The notes beneath the pieces were generated by a model. The model searched no databases. It had not been told where the DNA came from and saw only the letters and a list, made by a program, of their open reading frames with translations. Shown here piece after piece: positions 26,249 to 34,865 of a stretch of 64,000 nt of DNA. A program made the translations under genes and the position numbers. The stretch comes from Sphingomonas faeni (GTDB taxonomy: Bacteria > Pseudomonadota > Alphaproteobacteria > Sphingomonadales > Sphingomonadaceae): the NCBI RefSeq assembly GCF_030817315.1, contig NZ_JAUSZF010000001.1, positions 3,367,001 to 3,431,000 of the forward strand, in the 5' to 3' direction. Numbering within the stretch: the first letter of the stretch is position 1; each line of letters opens with the position of its first letter.

Positions 26249-27841
26249 ATGTACGAAGTCGACCGCCGCTATCTCCTGTCCGCTTTGGGAAGCCTGACCG
26301 CAGCGGGCATCCTGCCGTGGCGAGCCTCCGCCGCCGAGGTGCGCCCGCGCAACCTGATCGACAACCCGCGCTTCCCCACCCCGCCGTTCACGCTGGGCGT
26401 GGCGGCCGGCGATCCGGATGCCAATGGCTTCGTCATCTGGACGCGGCTCGCGCCCCTACCGCTCCAGCCCGATGGCGGCATGATGATGGCGCCCGTGCTC
26501 GTTGCCTGGGAGATCGCCGCGGATCCCGAATTCCGCCAGGTGCTCCAGCGCGGCGAGACGATCGCGCACCCTGAGCTGGCCCATTCGGTGCATGTCGAAG
26601 TCGCCGGGCTCGCCCCCGCGCGACCCTATTGGTACCGCTTCACCTGCGGCGGCGAGCGCAGCGCCGCCGGGCGCGGCGCGACCCTGCCCCCGCCCGGCGC
26701 ACCGCTCGACCGCGTGCGCTTCGCGGTCGCCGGGTGCCAGCATTACGAGGAAGGCTATTACACCGCGTGGCGACACATCGCCGCCGAGCCGATCGACTTC
26801 GTGTTCCACTACGGCGATTACATCTACGAGGGTCCCGATCGCGGCGAGCAACCGCGCAATGCCAAAAAGCCGCTGATCCGCCGCCATCTCGGCCACGAGA
26901 TCTATTCGATCGGCGATTACCGCCAGCGCTATGCGCAATATAAGAGCGACCCCGATCTGCAGGCCGCGCACGCCGCCGCGCCGTGGTTCGTCAGCTTCGA
27001 CGACCACGAGATCGACAACAACTGGGCCGGCGACATCGATCAGGACAACACCGCGCCGGAGGTGTTCCTCACACGCCGCGCGATGGCGATGCAGGCTTAT
27101 TACGAGCACATGCCGCTGCGCCGGTCATCGATGCCCGACGGATCGCACATGCAGATGTATCGCGGCGCGCGCTTCGGCGACCTGATGGATGCATTCTTCC
27201 TCGATACGCGGCAATATCGCTCCGATCAGGTGTACGGCGATCGTGATGCGCCGCAGGGACCGGACGCGTTCGCGACCGAACGGTCGATCACCGGCGCACC
27301 GCAGGAGGCATGGCTGTTCAAGGGGCTCGATCGCTCCAAGGCACGCTGGAACCTGATCGCGCAACAGGTCTGCCTGATGAACCTCGGCTATCACAAGGCG
27401 GGGCAGCCCGAGCAGCTGGTCTCGATGGATCAATGGTCGGGCTATATGAACAGCCGCCGCCGCCTGCTCGCACACATCGACGCGCATTGCCCGGGCAACG
27501 TCATGACCGTCAGTGGCGACGCGCACCGTCATTATGCCGGCGACCTGATCCAGGATCACGGCAACGGCAAGATCATCAGCAGTGAATATCTCGCGACTTC
27601 GATCAGCTCAGGGGCGGACGGAGTAGGCGAGAACGACGACTACACCCGTTCGTCCCGCGCGGAAAATTCGCACCTCAAGGCTCTGACTGACCGGCGTGGC
27701 TATGTCTTATGCGACGTCGGACGCGATCTATGGCGCGGCGACCTGAAGGTCCTGGACACGATCGCAACGCGGAACGGCACGCTCTCGACCCACGCCAGCT
27801 TCGTTACCGAGCGCGGCAAGCCGGGGCTGCAAAGCGCCTGA
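26249..27841 (+). CDS. phoD: PhoD-type alkaline phosphatase, Tat-exported
   Basis: The 530-residue product has a Tat leader (DRRYLLSALGSLTAAGILP) and an N-terminal Fn3-like PhoD_N domain (FTLGVAAGDPDANGFVIWTRLAP). The metallophosphatase core includes VAGCQHYEEGYYTAWRH, VFHYGDYIYEG, SFDDHEIDNNWAG and TVSGDAHRHYAGDL, supplying the Fe/Ca ligands. PhoD enzymes cleave phosphomono- and diesters outside the cell. CGGAG lies eight bases before ATG 26249, so I discard the longer frame from 26156 that overlaps the receptor. The two genes are almost certainly one operon, probably phosphate-starvation controlled, though no Pho box was identified. Confidence 0.92.
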   Translation: MYEVDRRYLLSALGSLTAAGILPWRASAAEVRPRNLIDNPRFPTPPFTLGVAAGDPDANGFVIWTRLAPLPLQPDGGMMMAPVLVAWEIAADPEFRQVLQRGETIAHPELAHSVHVEVAGLAPARPYWYRFTCGGERSAAGRGATLPPPGAPLDRVRFAVAGCQHYEEGYYTAWRHIAAEPIDFVFHYGDYIYEGPDRGEQPRNAKKPLIRRHLGHEIYSIGDYRQRYAQYKSDPDLQAAHAAAPWFVSFDDHEIDNNWAGDIDQDNTAPEVFLTRRAMAMQAYYEHMPLRRSSMPDGSHMQMYRGARFGDLMDAFFLDTRQYRSDQVYGDRDAPQGPDAFATERSITGAPQEAWLFKGLDRSKARWNLIAQQVCLMNLGYHKAGQPEQLVSMDQWSGYMNSRRRLLAHIDAHCPGNVMTVSGDAHRHYAGDLIQDHGNGKIISSEYLATSISSGADGVGENDDYTRSSRAENSHLKALTDRRGYVLCDVGRDLWRGDLKVLDTIATRNGTLSTHASFVTERGKPGLQSA

Positions 27842-27860
27842 CCGGGGCTCAGGATCAGGA

Positions 27861-27895
27861 AACGAAGTCCACTCGTATGTCGAGTGGACTTCGTT
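27861..27895 (+). terminator. 15-bp hairpin after phoD
   Basis: AACGAAGTCCACTCG (27861-27875) pairs perfectly with 27881-27895 around TATGT, twenty bases after the phoD stop. There is no T-tract, so it may stabilise the 3' end or act with Rho rather than be a classic intrinsic terminator. Confidence 0.6.
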
Positions 27896-27964
27896 CTCGA
27901 CGCTCGAGCCGCTCCACCTGCGTTCCATCTCTTGACGCTCGAACATCCAGATTGAGCGGGGTCG

Positions 27965-28417
27965 TCATCGAGTAGGACGGTGTTTTTGCGACACCGTCCT
28001 AATGACCCGGCGCTTGCCGAAGCGGGCAGCGGCGTAGCGGGCCACCTCGATACCATCGCGCGTCAGGCCTTCCAGGGTGAGGGCTTCGTCCTCTCCCGGC
28101 TTGCTGGCCGCATAGGTCTTGCCCGAACCCCGCTGGTCCCACTGGATGACGGTGAAGTTCTTCGTCCACGAACCGAACAGATTGCGTGCGAAGGGGGTAT
28201 TCGGATTGCCGGGACCGCCATGAGCGATCAGGACGACCGGATTACTGCAATTCCGTCCCTCAGCCGTAACCTATTGCAGGATCCCGCCGATCCGAACCAA
28301 GCCGGCTTCATCGACGGAATGCCCCGACACTGCACAGGCATGGGCCGGTTCCGCGCGGGCAGGCATTGCCGCAACCGTCATCGACGCGGTTATGAGACGG
28401 CATGCAATCCAAACGCC
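27965..28417 (-). pseudogene. Alpha/beta hydrolase pseudogene
   Basis: On the minus strand one reading frame runs through a signal-peptide-like start (TASMTVAAMPARAEPAHA), then VDEAGLVRIGGILQ, an in-frame TAG stop at 28273-28271, and continues VTAEGRNCSNPVVLIAHGGPGNP, FGSWTKNFTVIQWDQRGSGKT, GEDEALTLEGLTRDGIEVARY. This is the N-terminal third of a proline-iminopeptidase-like hydrolase; the stop replaces the expected Trp codon. The protein then breaks off after FGKRRVI, just before the nucleophile elbow, at an inverted repeat. Nonsense mutation plus loss of the catalytic part makes it dead. Confidence 0.8.
27974..28000. repeat. 10-bp inverted repeat at a break point
   Basis: AGGACGGTGT (27974-27983) and ACACCGTCCT (27991-28000) are perfect arms around TTTTGCG. 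The hairpin sits exactly where the hydrolase similarity ends, so it may be two abutted IS ends or a recombination scar; it could also terminate transcription. Confidence 0.6.
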
Positions 28418-28703
28418 GCGGTGCCATCGCGTGTCAAACGCATAGCTACTAATCGTGCCCGTACCGGTATCTAGGACGCTGTAGGCTGAGATATCGTTGC
28501 TCGCCACGAACGGCACGGCGCTGGTGGCCCCGGCAAGCTCCACCATCGGCTGGCGCAGCGTTGACGTGACCATCAAGCGATCGTGCGGATCACCTTCGCG
28601 CGGATAATCGTCTTGGTTCCAGGTTGCGCTGGTGACGCTCGTCAGTGTGGCATGGCGGCGACTGAGAGACGCTGGAGCGCTCCCGCTTGATAGGAGCATA
28701 AAC

Positions 28704-28853
28704 GTGTCCAACTCGAGCGACCTTAGCACTCTTGTTCGTAACGAAGCGCGCGCGCGCGAACAGGCCGAATCCAGTAGCAATGTTTCAGCTCACATTGCGC
28801 ATCTTGCTCGTGCTGCCGGCTATGCCAAAATGATCGAGGCTTTGAAGCAATGA
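28704..28853 (+). CDS. Small helical protein, GTG start
   Basis: The product is a 49-residue protein beginning at GTG 28704, with TAGGAG eight bases upstream, a near-ideal ribosome site. The sequence is charged and helical (VRNEARAREQAESSSNVSAHIAHLARAAGYAKMIEALKQ). Similar tiny proteins with an REQAE...HxxLAxxY pattern occur in sphingomonads; none has a known role. A 21-residue frame (ATG 28850) overlaps its stop and ends at 28915, too short to judge. Confidence 0.55.
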   Translation: MSNSSDLSTLVRNEARAREQAESSSNVSAHIAHLARAAGYAKMIEALKQ

Positions 28854-29338
28854 TGGACGGCGAAACAACCGGTCAGCACCTCGAACGTCTGATTGCGATC
28901 ATCGGTGAGGCTTAGGCCGTCGCGGATGACGGAGAGCAGCCGTTGGTAGGTGCGCACCTTCATAGTCGCCTTCGAACGGCGATCGCGTTGCGCGCTATTC
29001 CGGATAGTTTGTCCTAGTCCTTTGATAGCAGCAAACGGAGTACCCTGACGGCAGCAGCAGACGGCATCGCCTACCGGCAGAACTTACCATCCTCGACCTT
29101 TAATCCCGTAAATAAACGGCTAGAGGGACATCAGCACCGCGGCTCGATGGCTGTAAACGCGCACGGTATGTGGCGGCCTTCCGATCGCGCTGATTGTCGT
29201 CGTGACCAGCCCCGCCATTCTCACCGAGGATCCTATTTCGAGAATCGAAGTTAACCCGGGCCCCGTCGCAAAAGGGGTCCCTTTTGCAACGTCAAGACGC
29301 CCAATAGCGGACGACACGATGGTGTGCGACAAAGGGGG
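28854..29338. other. Intergenic, decayed-looking
   Basis: No supported gene. It contains a 9-bp perfect inverted repeat (listed separately) of a type often seen at IS ends. The minus strand at about 28960-28860 reads KVRTYQRLLSVIRDGLSLT without a stop or start, possibly a relic; I cannot assign it. Confidence 0.3.
29268..29287. repeat. GCAAAAGGG/CCCTTTTGC inverted repeat
   Basis: The arms 29268-29276 and 29279-29287 are perfect around GT. The AAAAGGGGTCCCTTTT core resembles repeated motifs at IS21-type ends, suggesting another transposon scar, though no gene is left. It lies about 50 bp before the lipoprotein and could alternatively be an operator. Confidence 0.5.
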
Positions 29339-29878
29339 ATGAAGCTATGGCACACCCTTGTTTTCACCATTGCTTTGGCAGCTTGCGCTGGACGCAATAC
29401 GCCAATCAACGCTGATTTTTCTGTTCCGACATCACCCGAGATCGCTCGTAGTCTCGCACTGAGGGATCGTTACAACGCTCCAAAGCACATCGGCGGAACC
29501 ACCATCTTCGTTGACAGTGTTGCGGTCCATCACGTCCATGCCGAAGCTAGTACGGTTGTCTGGAAGGATGAGACGGGCAAGTGGCAATGGAGCCGAGTAA
29601 GTGAAATTGGGCCGGGGGGGCTTCTTCAGATCGAGCGACATATAGAGTCAAATCAGGAACGGCCTTTGACTGCCATGGAATCGAAAACTCTTGATCGGCT
29701 AATCGCCAATCCTCGACTTTACAGCGGAAAAACGCGAACGAGCGACCCCAACGGCGTTGGCGCCGCGGGCCACGTCATGAGCATCGTGACGCCGTTCGGA
29801 CGCACAACCCTATCGTGGGACGGTCGCTTAAAGGGCGTCAGCGGGCAAATTGCCGACATCGTTCTCGGTAAGGGCTGA
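29339..29878 (+). CDS. Putative lipoprotein
   Basis: The 179-residue product has a lipoprotein signal (KLWHTLVFTIALAAC, lipobox LAAC at residue 16). The mature part is mixed alpha/beta, with VDSVAVHHVHAEASTVVWKDETGKWQWSRVSEIGPGG and a C-terminal VTPFGRTTLSWDGRLKG segment. I do not recognise the family. An AAAGGGGG lies directly before ATG 29339; a GTG at 29324 would add five residues. Base composition is lower in GC than the operon genes, and it lies between IS relics, so it may be acquired. Confidence 0.6.
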   Translation: MKLWHTLVFTIALAACAGRNTPINADFSVPTSPEIARSLALRDRYNAPKHIGGTTIFVDSVAVHHVHAEASTVVWKDETGKWQWSRVSEIGPGGLLQIERHIESNQERPLTAMESKTLDRLIANPRLYSGKTRTSDPNGVGAAGHVMSIVTPFGRTTLSWDGRLKGVSGQIADIVLGKG

Positions 29879-29921
29879 ACGACCACTTTCTCCCATCCAG
29901 ACATACGATGATGCATAAATC

Positions 29922-31040
29922 AAAGAGACTGTGTGGAAAGTCGTGAACAGCGCGGTCGGTGTCAGCGATTTACGATCTCGAGCGGTTCGAGAACCAAATA
30001 AGCCCGAAGGTGGCGTTGAGGGCCTTGAGGCGGCGAGAGACGGCTGTTGGAGGTCAGGTCTTGCGTTCGAGGCGCGAGAAGGCCGGTTTCACGCTCTTAC
30101 TGCGGCGATCAGGCCCGGGACACCGACCAGAGTGATGGCCCGTCTGATATTATAGGCGAGCGCGGTCAGGCTGAACTCGCCGCGAACGTTCTCGAACCGG
30201 CGCATCAGGAACGCTCCCTGACCCATCCACTGTTTGATGGTGCCGAAGGGGTGCTCGACGCTGTTTCGCCGGTGGTCCAGCATCTCGGGCCTGGCCGCCA
30301 ACCGCGCCGCCATGCGGTCGAGAACGGCCTCGTTCTCCAGACGCGAGACGCGGCGGAATGACCGAGTACAGCGCGATCTCAGCGCGCACGCCTTGCAGGC
30401 ATCGCGGTTGGCATAGTCGACCTTCACATTGTCGCGTGACTTGCCCCTGTAGCGCGGCAAGAGCGCTGCCCCGGCTGGGCAAACAAAGACGTCCCGGTCA
30501 GGCTCGTAGCGGAACACGTCCTTGCCGAAGAAGCCCTCGCGCACGGCGGGACCGCGGATTGGCTTTGGCACATAAGCCGTAACCCCGGCCGCCTCGCAGG
30601 CCTCGATATCCTCGATCTTAAAGTAGCCCCGGTCGGCGACGGCCTCGATCCGCTCGACGCCAAGGGCTTCCATTGCCGCTGTCGCGGTTTGCGCGAGCAG
30701 GCCGAGGTCGAGGACCTGGTTGCTCACCGCCTGCTCGGCGATCAGCTTGTGCTTCACGTCGACGGCGAGCTGGATGTTGTAGCCGACCCCCACTTTGGTC
30801 ATGCGCGCCATCGCGCGGGCGTCCGGATCGGTCAGCGAGATCTGGTCGGCGCCGGTGCGATCCAGTTCGGCGAGCATCTCCTTGTGACGATCGCGCCTGC
30901 CCTGAGTGGCGGCGATCTTCCCGGCCAGTTCGCCATCGCCATTGCCGGAACCGCCGCCCGGCGTGCGGCCTTCGTCGGCATCGCCCTCGTAGCCGGGTGC
31001 GAAGGAAAACCAGCCCTCCGGGGCCGGCTCGGTCATCTTC
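29922..31040 (-). pseudogene. IS1182-family transposase, 5'-truncated
   Basis: The coding part (31036-30089, 315 residues) is the C-terminal two thirds of an IS1182-type DDE transposase: SLTDPDARAMARMTKVGVGYNIQLAVDVKHKLIAEQ, a catalytic-domain ADRGYFKIEDIEAC, a cysteine cluster (VCPAG...CKACALRSRC) and the C-terminal RNSVEHPFGTIKQWMGQ and ALAYNIRRAITLVGVPG. The first 150-200 residues with the initial catalytic Asp are missing. A GAGACTGTGTGGAAA at about 29922 may be the surviving inverted end. The truncated side abuts the DUF5131 gene about 70 bp on, so insertion or deletion formed that boundary. Confidence 0.85.
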
Positions 31041-31109
31041 GCTGCAGCGTTTCGTTGCTCTCTAGAGAGACCTGTGACACTGTTCGACTTCTGTTCTTAG
31101 GGAGTGAAT

Positions 31110-31841
31110 ATGGCGGACGGCAGCGCCATCGAATGGACGGATGCAACGTGGAACCCGGTAACGGGCTGCACTCGCATCACCGCGGGATGCGACAACTGCT
31201 ATGCCTTGCGCTTTTCGGAAAGGTTTCGGGGGGTACCAGGCCACCCATTCGAAAACGGTTTCGACCTGACCTTGCGACCTGAGCGTATCTCTCAGCCGCT
31301 TTCGTGGCGCCGCTCGAGAATGATATTCGTCAACTCGATGAGCGACCTGTTTCATAAGCAGGTTCCGCGGCAATTTATCGATCAGGTGTTCGATACAATG
31401 GAGAGCGCGAACTGGCACGTCTTTCAGGTCTTAACTAAACGTAGCTCGCTAATGCGCGACTATCTAGCGGAGCGTTACTCCCGAAGTGGCGCTCCGAAGC
31501 ACATTTGGTTCGGAGTGTCTGTTGAGGAAGCGCAGGCTAAGTCTCGTATCGATCATCTCCGGGCAGCGCCTGCCGGCGTCCGATTCTTATCGATCGAACC
31601 GTTGATTGGCTCGGTTGGTACCATCGACCTAGCGGGCATCCACTGGGTCATTGTTGGCGGTGAGAGCGGACCAGGTGCGAGACCCATGGCTGCAGAATGG
31701 GTCCGCGACATAAGACGTCAATGCGGTGAGCAGAACGTCGCATTCTTCTTCAAGCAGTGGGGCGGATTTAGACCGAAGTCCAACGGACGATCGCTTGATG
31801 GTCGTGAGTGGAACGAGATGCCGAAATTGGTTGCTGCGTGA
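31110..31841 (+). CDS. DUF5131 / phage Gp37-Gp68 three-Cys protein
   Basis: The 243-residue protein belongs to the DUF5131 family (phage Gp37/Gp68). The signature is at the start: IEWTDATWNPVTGCTRITAGCDNCYA, with Cys20, Cys27 and Cys30 (CX6CX2C) likely to bind an iron-sulfur cluster. Later family segments are IFVNSMSDLFH, WHVFQVLTKRSSLM, IWFGVSVE, RFLSIEPLIG and WVIVGGESGPGARP. The fold is thought to be a radical-SAM-like barrel, but no reaction is known to me. The stop overlaps the GTG start of tcmP by four bases, so the two proteins are made together. AGGGAG precedes ATG 31110. Confidence 0.9.
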   Translation: MADGSAIEWTDATWNPVTGCTRITAGCDNCYALRFSERFRGVPGHPFENGFDLTLRPERISQPLSWRRSRMIFVNSMSDLFHKQVPRQFIDQVFDTMESANWHVFQVLTKRSSLMRDYLAERYSRSGAPKHIWFGVSVEEAQAKSRIDHLRAAPAGVRFLSIEPLIGSVGTIDLAGIHWVIVGGESGPGARPMAAEWVRDIRRQCGEQNVAFFFKQWGGFRPKSNGRSLDGREWNEMPKLVAA

Positions 31842-33028
31842 CGCTAACTGTTGCGCCAGTAGTTCCGCCAGAATACCTTGGGCGTGAACAGGCCTACATT
31901 AAGCACCATTTTCTTCGTCAGTATCTCGGCCGCCTCGTTCATAAGATTGGAAGTTTCGCGGATAAGGTCGTCTACGTAGATGGCTTTTCGGGTCCGTGGA
32001 TGAGCGGTACAGAAAACTACGCCGACACGTCGTTCGGTATTGCATTAAAGGCTCTCACCGACGCTCAAGAATCCTGGCGGGACATGCCGGTTCGAGCACG
32101 CCACATTGAAATGTCTGCTCATTTGGTCGAACTGGATGCGGTTGCGTTTGATCAGTTGCGATCGATTGGGCCGCACTATCCCGCTGTTCACGTTACACCC
32201 TACAATGACAAATTTCTCGACGTCGTTGTCGACATTAAGAACGCTATTCCCGCGGGTGCTTTCAGTTTCGTGCTAGTCGATCCGAAGGGGTTCGCGCTGG
32301 ATATGGCAAAACTTAGGCCATTGCTGGCGCGCGATCGCAGTGAAGTCGTCTTCAATTTCATGTTCGATTTTGCCAACCGGTTCACGAACCTTCCACAGCT
32401 TCAGGCGACGTTTGACCGCCTGTTCGTAGGCGTAGACTGGCGCAACGAGCTGGACCGTCTGGAAGAAGATCCTTCCACAACGCCAGAGCAACGGAAACAG
32501 GCCTTTCTTCGATGGTTCAAACAAGCAGTGAAGAACGTCGCAGGATTCCGCTATGTCGCCGACGTGGAAATTCAGTATCCAGGTAAAAATCGGACGTTTT
32601 ACTATCTTGTTTACGGGACACGTAAACCTGCCGGTATGGAAGTGTTTCGTGACTGCCAGATCAAGTCCCTGGAGGAACAGGCTGCGGTTGCGGGTCGCAT
32701 GCAACTTCAGATGGAAAATGCGAGCCCCCAAGGCTCTTTGTTCGGGCCGCCTCAGCCTACGCGGGATCTCCGTTTAGAGACGGCGTTGGAACGTGAACGT
32801 AACGCGGCGCGTAGCATGATGATTAACATGCTATCCGCGAGCGAGACTGGCATGCTGTGGGAGAACGTCTGGCCTCGAGTTCTATCAGAACACGTTATCA
32901 GTAAATCAGTATTGGGGCGTATGGCAGGCGATCTGCGCAAAGCCGCAATTATAGAGATACCCGCTTGGAGCAGCGAAAGGAAAAAAGTGCCCGACGACGG
33001 TTATCGACTCCACCGGTCTGAACGATAA
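31838..33028 (+). CDS. tcmP: Three-Cys-motif partner protein TcmP
   Basis: The 396-residue protein is named for its pairing with the three-Cys-motif gene just upstream. Its N-terminal half looks like a class I methyltransferase-type Rossmann fold: VYVDGFSGPW at 45-54 in the position of motif I and FVLVDPKG at 144-151 resembling motif IV of D12-class enzymes. The C-terminal part holds GKNRTFYYLVYGTR, FRDCQIK and a final winged-helix-like region. I chose GTG 31838 because it overlaps the upstream stop (GTGA). The biochemical role is undefined; a nucleic-acid modification or defence role is only inference from the phage-linked families. Confidence 0.87.
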   Translation: MTLTVAPVVPPEYLGREQAYIKHHFLRQYLGRLVHKIGSFADKVVYVDGFSGPWMSGTENYADTSFGIALKALTDAQESWRDMPVRARHIEMSAHLVELDAVAFDQLRSIGPHYPAVHVTPYNDKFLDVVVDIKNAIPAGAFSFVLVDPKGFALDMAKLRPLLARDRSEVVFNFMFDFANRFTNLPQLQATFDRLFVGVDWRNELDRLEEDPSTTPEQRKQAFLRWFKQAVKNVAGFRYVADVEIQYPGKNRTFYYLVYGTRKPAGMEVFRDCQIKSLEEQAAVAGRMQLQMENASPQGSLFGPPQPTRDLRLETALERERNAARSMMINMLSASETGMLWENVWPRVLSEHVISKSVLGRMAGDLRKAAIIEIPAWSSERKKVPDDGYRLHRSER

Positions 33029-33264
33029 TATATCTCGGCTGCAGAACCGGAGGGTAGCTCAGCCTTAGATATCAGCGCTAATTGCCACGGTTCTGTCAGC
33101 GATAAATGGCACGTTGCGGAGCGGCGCGGGGTTCTCGAAAAGGAAGGTCTGGTGAGCAAGGGAGGCTGCGAGGGCCTCTTTCCGGAAACGCCGGAAAACC
33201 TTCGTCGTCGTTTTCTCAAAACCCGTTCCCAATATAGCTTTCTCACGAACTGTAATTTAGATGG

Positions 33265-33495
33265 AGTTGTGAGACTGGCGGCGCGCCGAAAGACCGGCGG
33301 AGGTGGTGGGCGTAAGTCCGTCCTGACGCCTCGCAAGCGGGACATGGCGGTCAAATTGCTCGCTGCCGGCGGATCGGCCGCAGGAGGTGGCAGGCGATCG
33401 GCGTGTCCGCTTCGACCTTCTACCGCTATTTTCCCGCTGGCGGCCGGGTCGCGCCGACTGACGACAAATCGCGCGGTCAGGATGCCGCCACATAG
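33265..33495 (+). pseudogene. Serine resolvase C-terminal relic
   Basis: The reading frame GGGRKSVLTPRKRDMAVKLLAAG, then after a frameshift near 33390, IGVSASTFYRYFPAGGR and a stop at 33493-33495, is the DNA-binding HTH end of a Tn3-family resolvase/invertase. The catalytic N-terminal domain is absent. Two related 21-bp sequences flank the fragment (33212-33232 and 33536-33556), perhaps old recombination sites. It shows that a Tn3-type element once lay here. Confidence 0.7.
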
Positions 33496-33597
33496 CGTGC
33501 GCGTCTACACGGTGGCACGTGGCTGCTAATGCAACTTTCTCGAAACTTGTTCCCGATTGCAGTCGCCTAAAATGAACGAATGTCGATGGCGTAACGG

Positions 33598-33638
33598 GGC
33601 GGTCCCGCGGAAAACCTCTGGTTTTCCGCGGGACCGCC
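33598..33638. terminator. 19-bp perfect hairpin
   Basis: GGCGGTCCCGCGGAAAACC (33598-33616) pairs perfectly with 33620-33638 around TCT, forty bases beyond the SDR stop on the minus strand. It is the strongest hairpin I saw in the window; without a clear T-run it may act as a bidirectional or Rho-assisted terminator. Confidence 0.65.
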
Positions 33639-33678
33639 TGACCTACCGAACGCGGTAGAATGAGGGCGTAGTGCAGAC

Positions 33679-34455
33679 CTAAAGCGTCTCGATAACGCCG
33701 CCATCGACGCGGACCGACGCACCAGTCGTCGCGGAAGCGTGGGGAGATGCGAGATAGACGACCATGTTCGCCACCTCCTCCACGGTTGCGGCTCGCCGTA
33801 TGATCGAGCTCGATCGATGAGACGTGACGAAGTCCGCAGCAACGTCTTCGATGGGACGACCGCTGCTCGCCCGCTCGCCTTCCAGCATCGCTGCAACCCC
33901 CTCTGACAGGGTCGGACCCGGCAGGACCGAATTCACAGTCACCCCGGTCCCGGCCATCCGCTTTGCAAGACCGCGCGCGAGCGCGACGTCTGCGGTCTTG
34001 GTCACGCCGTAGTGGATCATTTCCACAGGTATGTTGAAGGCCGATTCCGAAGCGAGAAGAAGGAAACGGCCCCAACCTTTGGCTTCCATCCCCGGCAGAT
34101 AGGCGCGGGCCAACCGAACGCCCGGCATCACATTGATCTGCCAGTGCCGTTCCCACACCGCGTCGTCGGTATCGAAGAAGTCGGCGGGCTGGAAGATGCC
34201 GAGGTTGCTGACGACGATGTCCGCTTCCGGCTCCGCCGCGACAAGTGCATCGTGACCTTCGATCGTGCCTAGATCGGCTGCAACGCCCCGCGCGGATCCG
34301 CCGATGCGTTCCACCGCGGCATCGACCTTGGCCGAGGCTCGCCCGTTGACGACGACGGTGGCGCCAGCGTTCGCCAATCCCGTCGCGATGGCGAAGCCGA
34401 TGCCTTCGGTGGAGCCGGTTACGATGGCGGTCTTGCCGGTCAGATCAATGTTCAA
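33679..34455 (-). CDS. Short-chain dehydrogenase/reductase, TTG start
   Basis: The 258-residue SDR oxidoreductase has the nucleotide-binding TGSTEGIG, an SNLG in place of the usual NNAG, and the catalytic Ser (ASESAFN) with Tyr and Lys in IHYGVTKT. It ends with the typical VRVDGG. The start is a TTG at 34455: AGGAGG stands seven bases upstream, inside the longer frame from GTG 34476. Such SDRs use NAD(P)H on alcohol/ketone substrates. It lies 410 bp downstream of the FAD monooxygenase on the same strand, so it may belong to that pathway. Confidence 0.87.
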   Translation of the reverse strand: MNIDLTGKTAIVTGSTEGIGFAIATGLANAGATVVVNGRASAKVDAAVERIGGSARGVAADLGTIEGHDALVAAEPEADIVVSNLGIFQPADFFDTDDAVWERHWQINVMPGVRLARAYLPGMEAKGWGRFLLLASESAFNIPVEMIHYGVTKTADVALARGLAKRMAGTGVTVNSVLPGPTLSEGVAAMLEGERASSGRPIEDVAADFVTSHRSSSIIRRAATVEEVANMVVYLASPHASATTGASVRVDGGVIETL

Positions 34456-34865
34456 CGCGTTTCCTCCTGTGGTCACCTTCGCTTCGAAGGGACGTTTTCG
34501 TGGTCGATGTCATCGTGCACTCCGTTCGGAAGGCATGCTGGCTGTTCTTGATGACATGCTTCCCGGGATCTCTCTACGTGTGCAGAGCGTCTCGCCCGCA
34601 GCAGCTTCTCCAGCAGGTATGATACCCGCGGCCCGTGGTCCGACCTGATGGACCGCCGGGTGCACGCCTGGCAAACCGCAGTGCCAAGTACGCCGAGCAG
34701 CGGTACCCCGTGCGCGTTTTACGAAGCGGGCGGACAACCGTCGGTTCCTCCGGGCAGGACCGGCACAACTGACGTACCTCTTGGCAAGCGGATGCGGAGC
34801 AGAGCCGGGGGACTGTTCCGCGTCTTCCGCGAGGCAGGTATCCGATCCCGCGCCCCGATCGTCGG
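34456..34865. other. Intergenic within the minus-strand set
   Basis: This is a 410-bp gap between the monooxygenase and the SDR. Frames on both strands look like noise; none matches a family I know. It is too long for one tight operon, so the SDR may have its own promoter or a gene was lost. Confidence 0.3.

Noticed and set aside
23920..26250. 776-residue minus-strand frame across the TonB receptor
   Set aside because: It is the antisense of a strongly supported receptor gene and has no recognisable domain.
33042..33095. tRNA-like GGAGGGTAGCTCAGCC
   Set aside because: An 8-bp stem CAGAACCG/CGGTTCTG closes the region, but no anticodon or T-arm can be formed.
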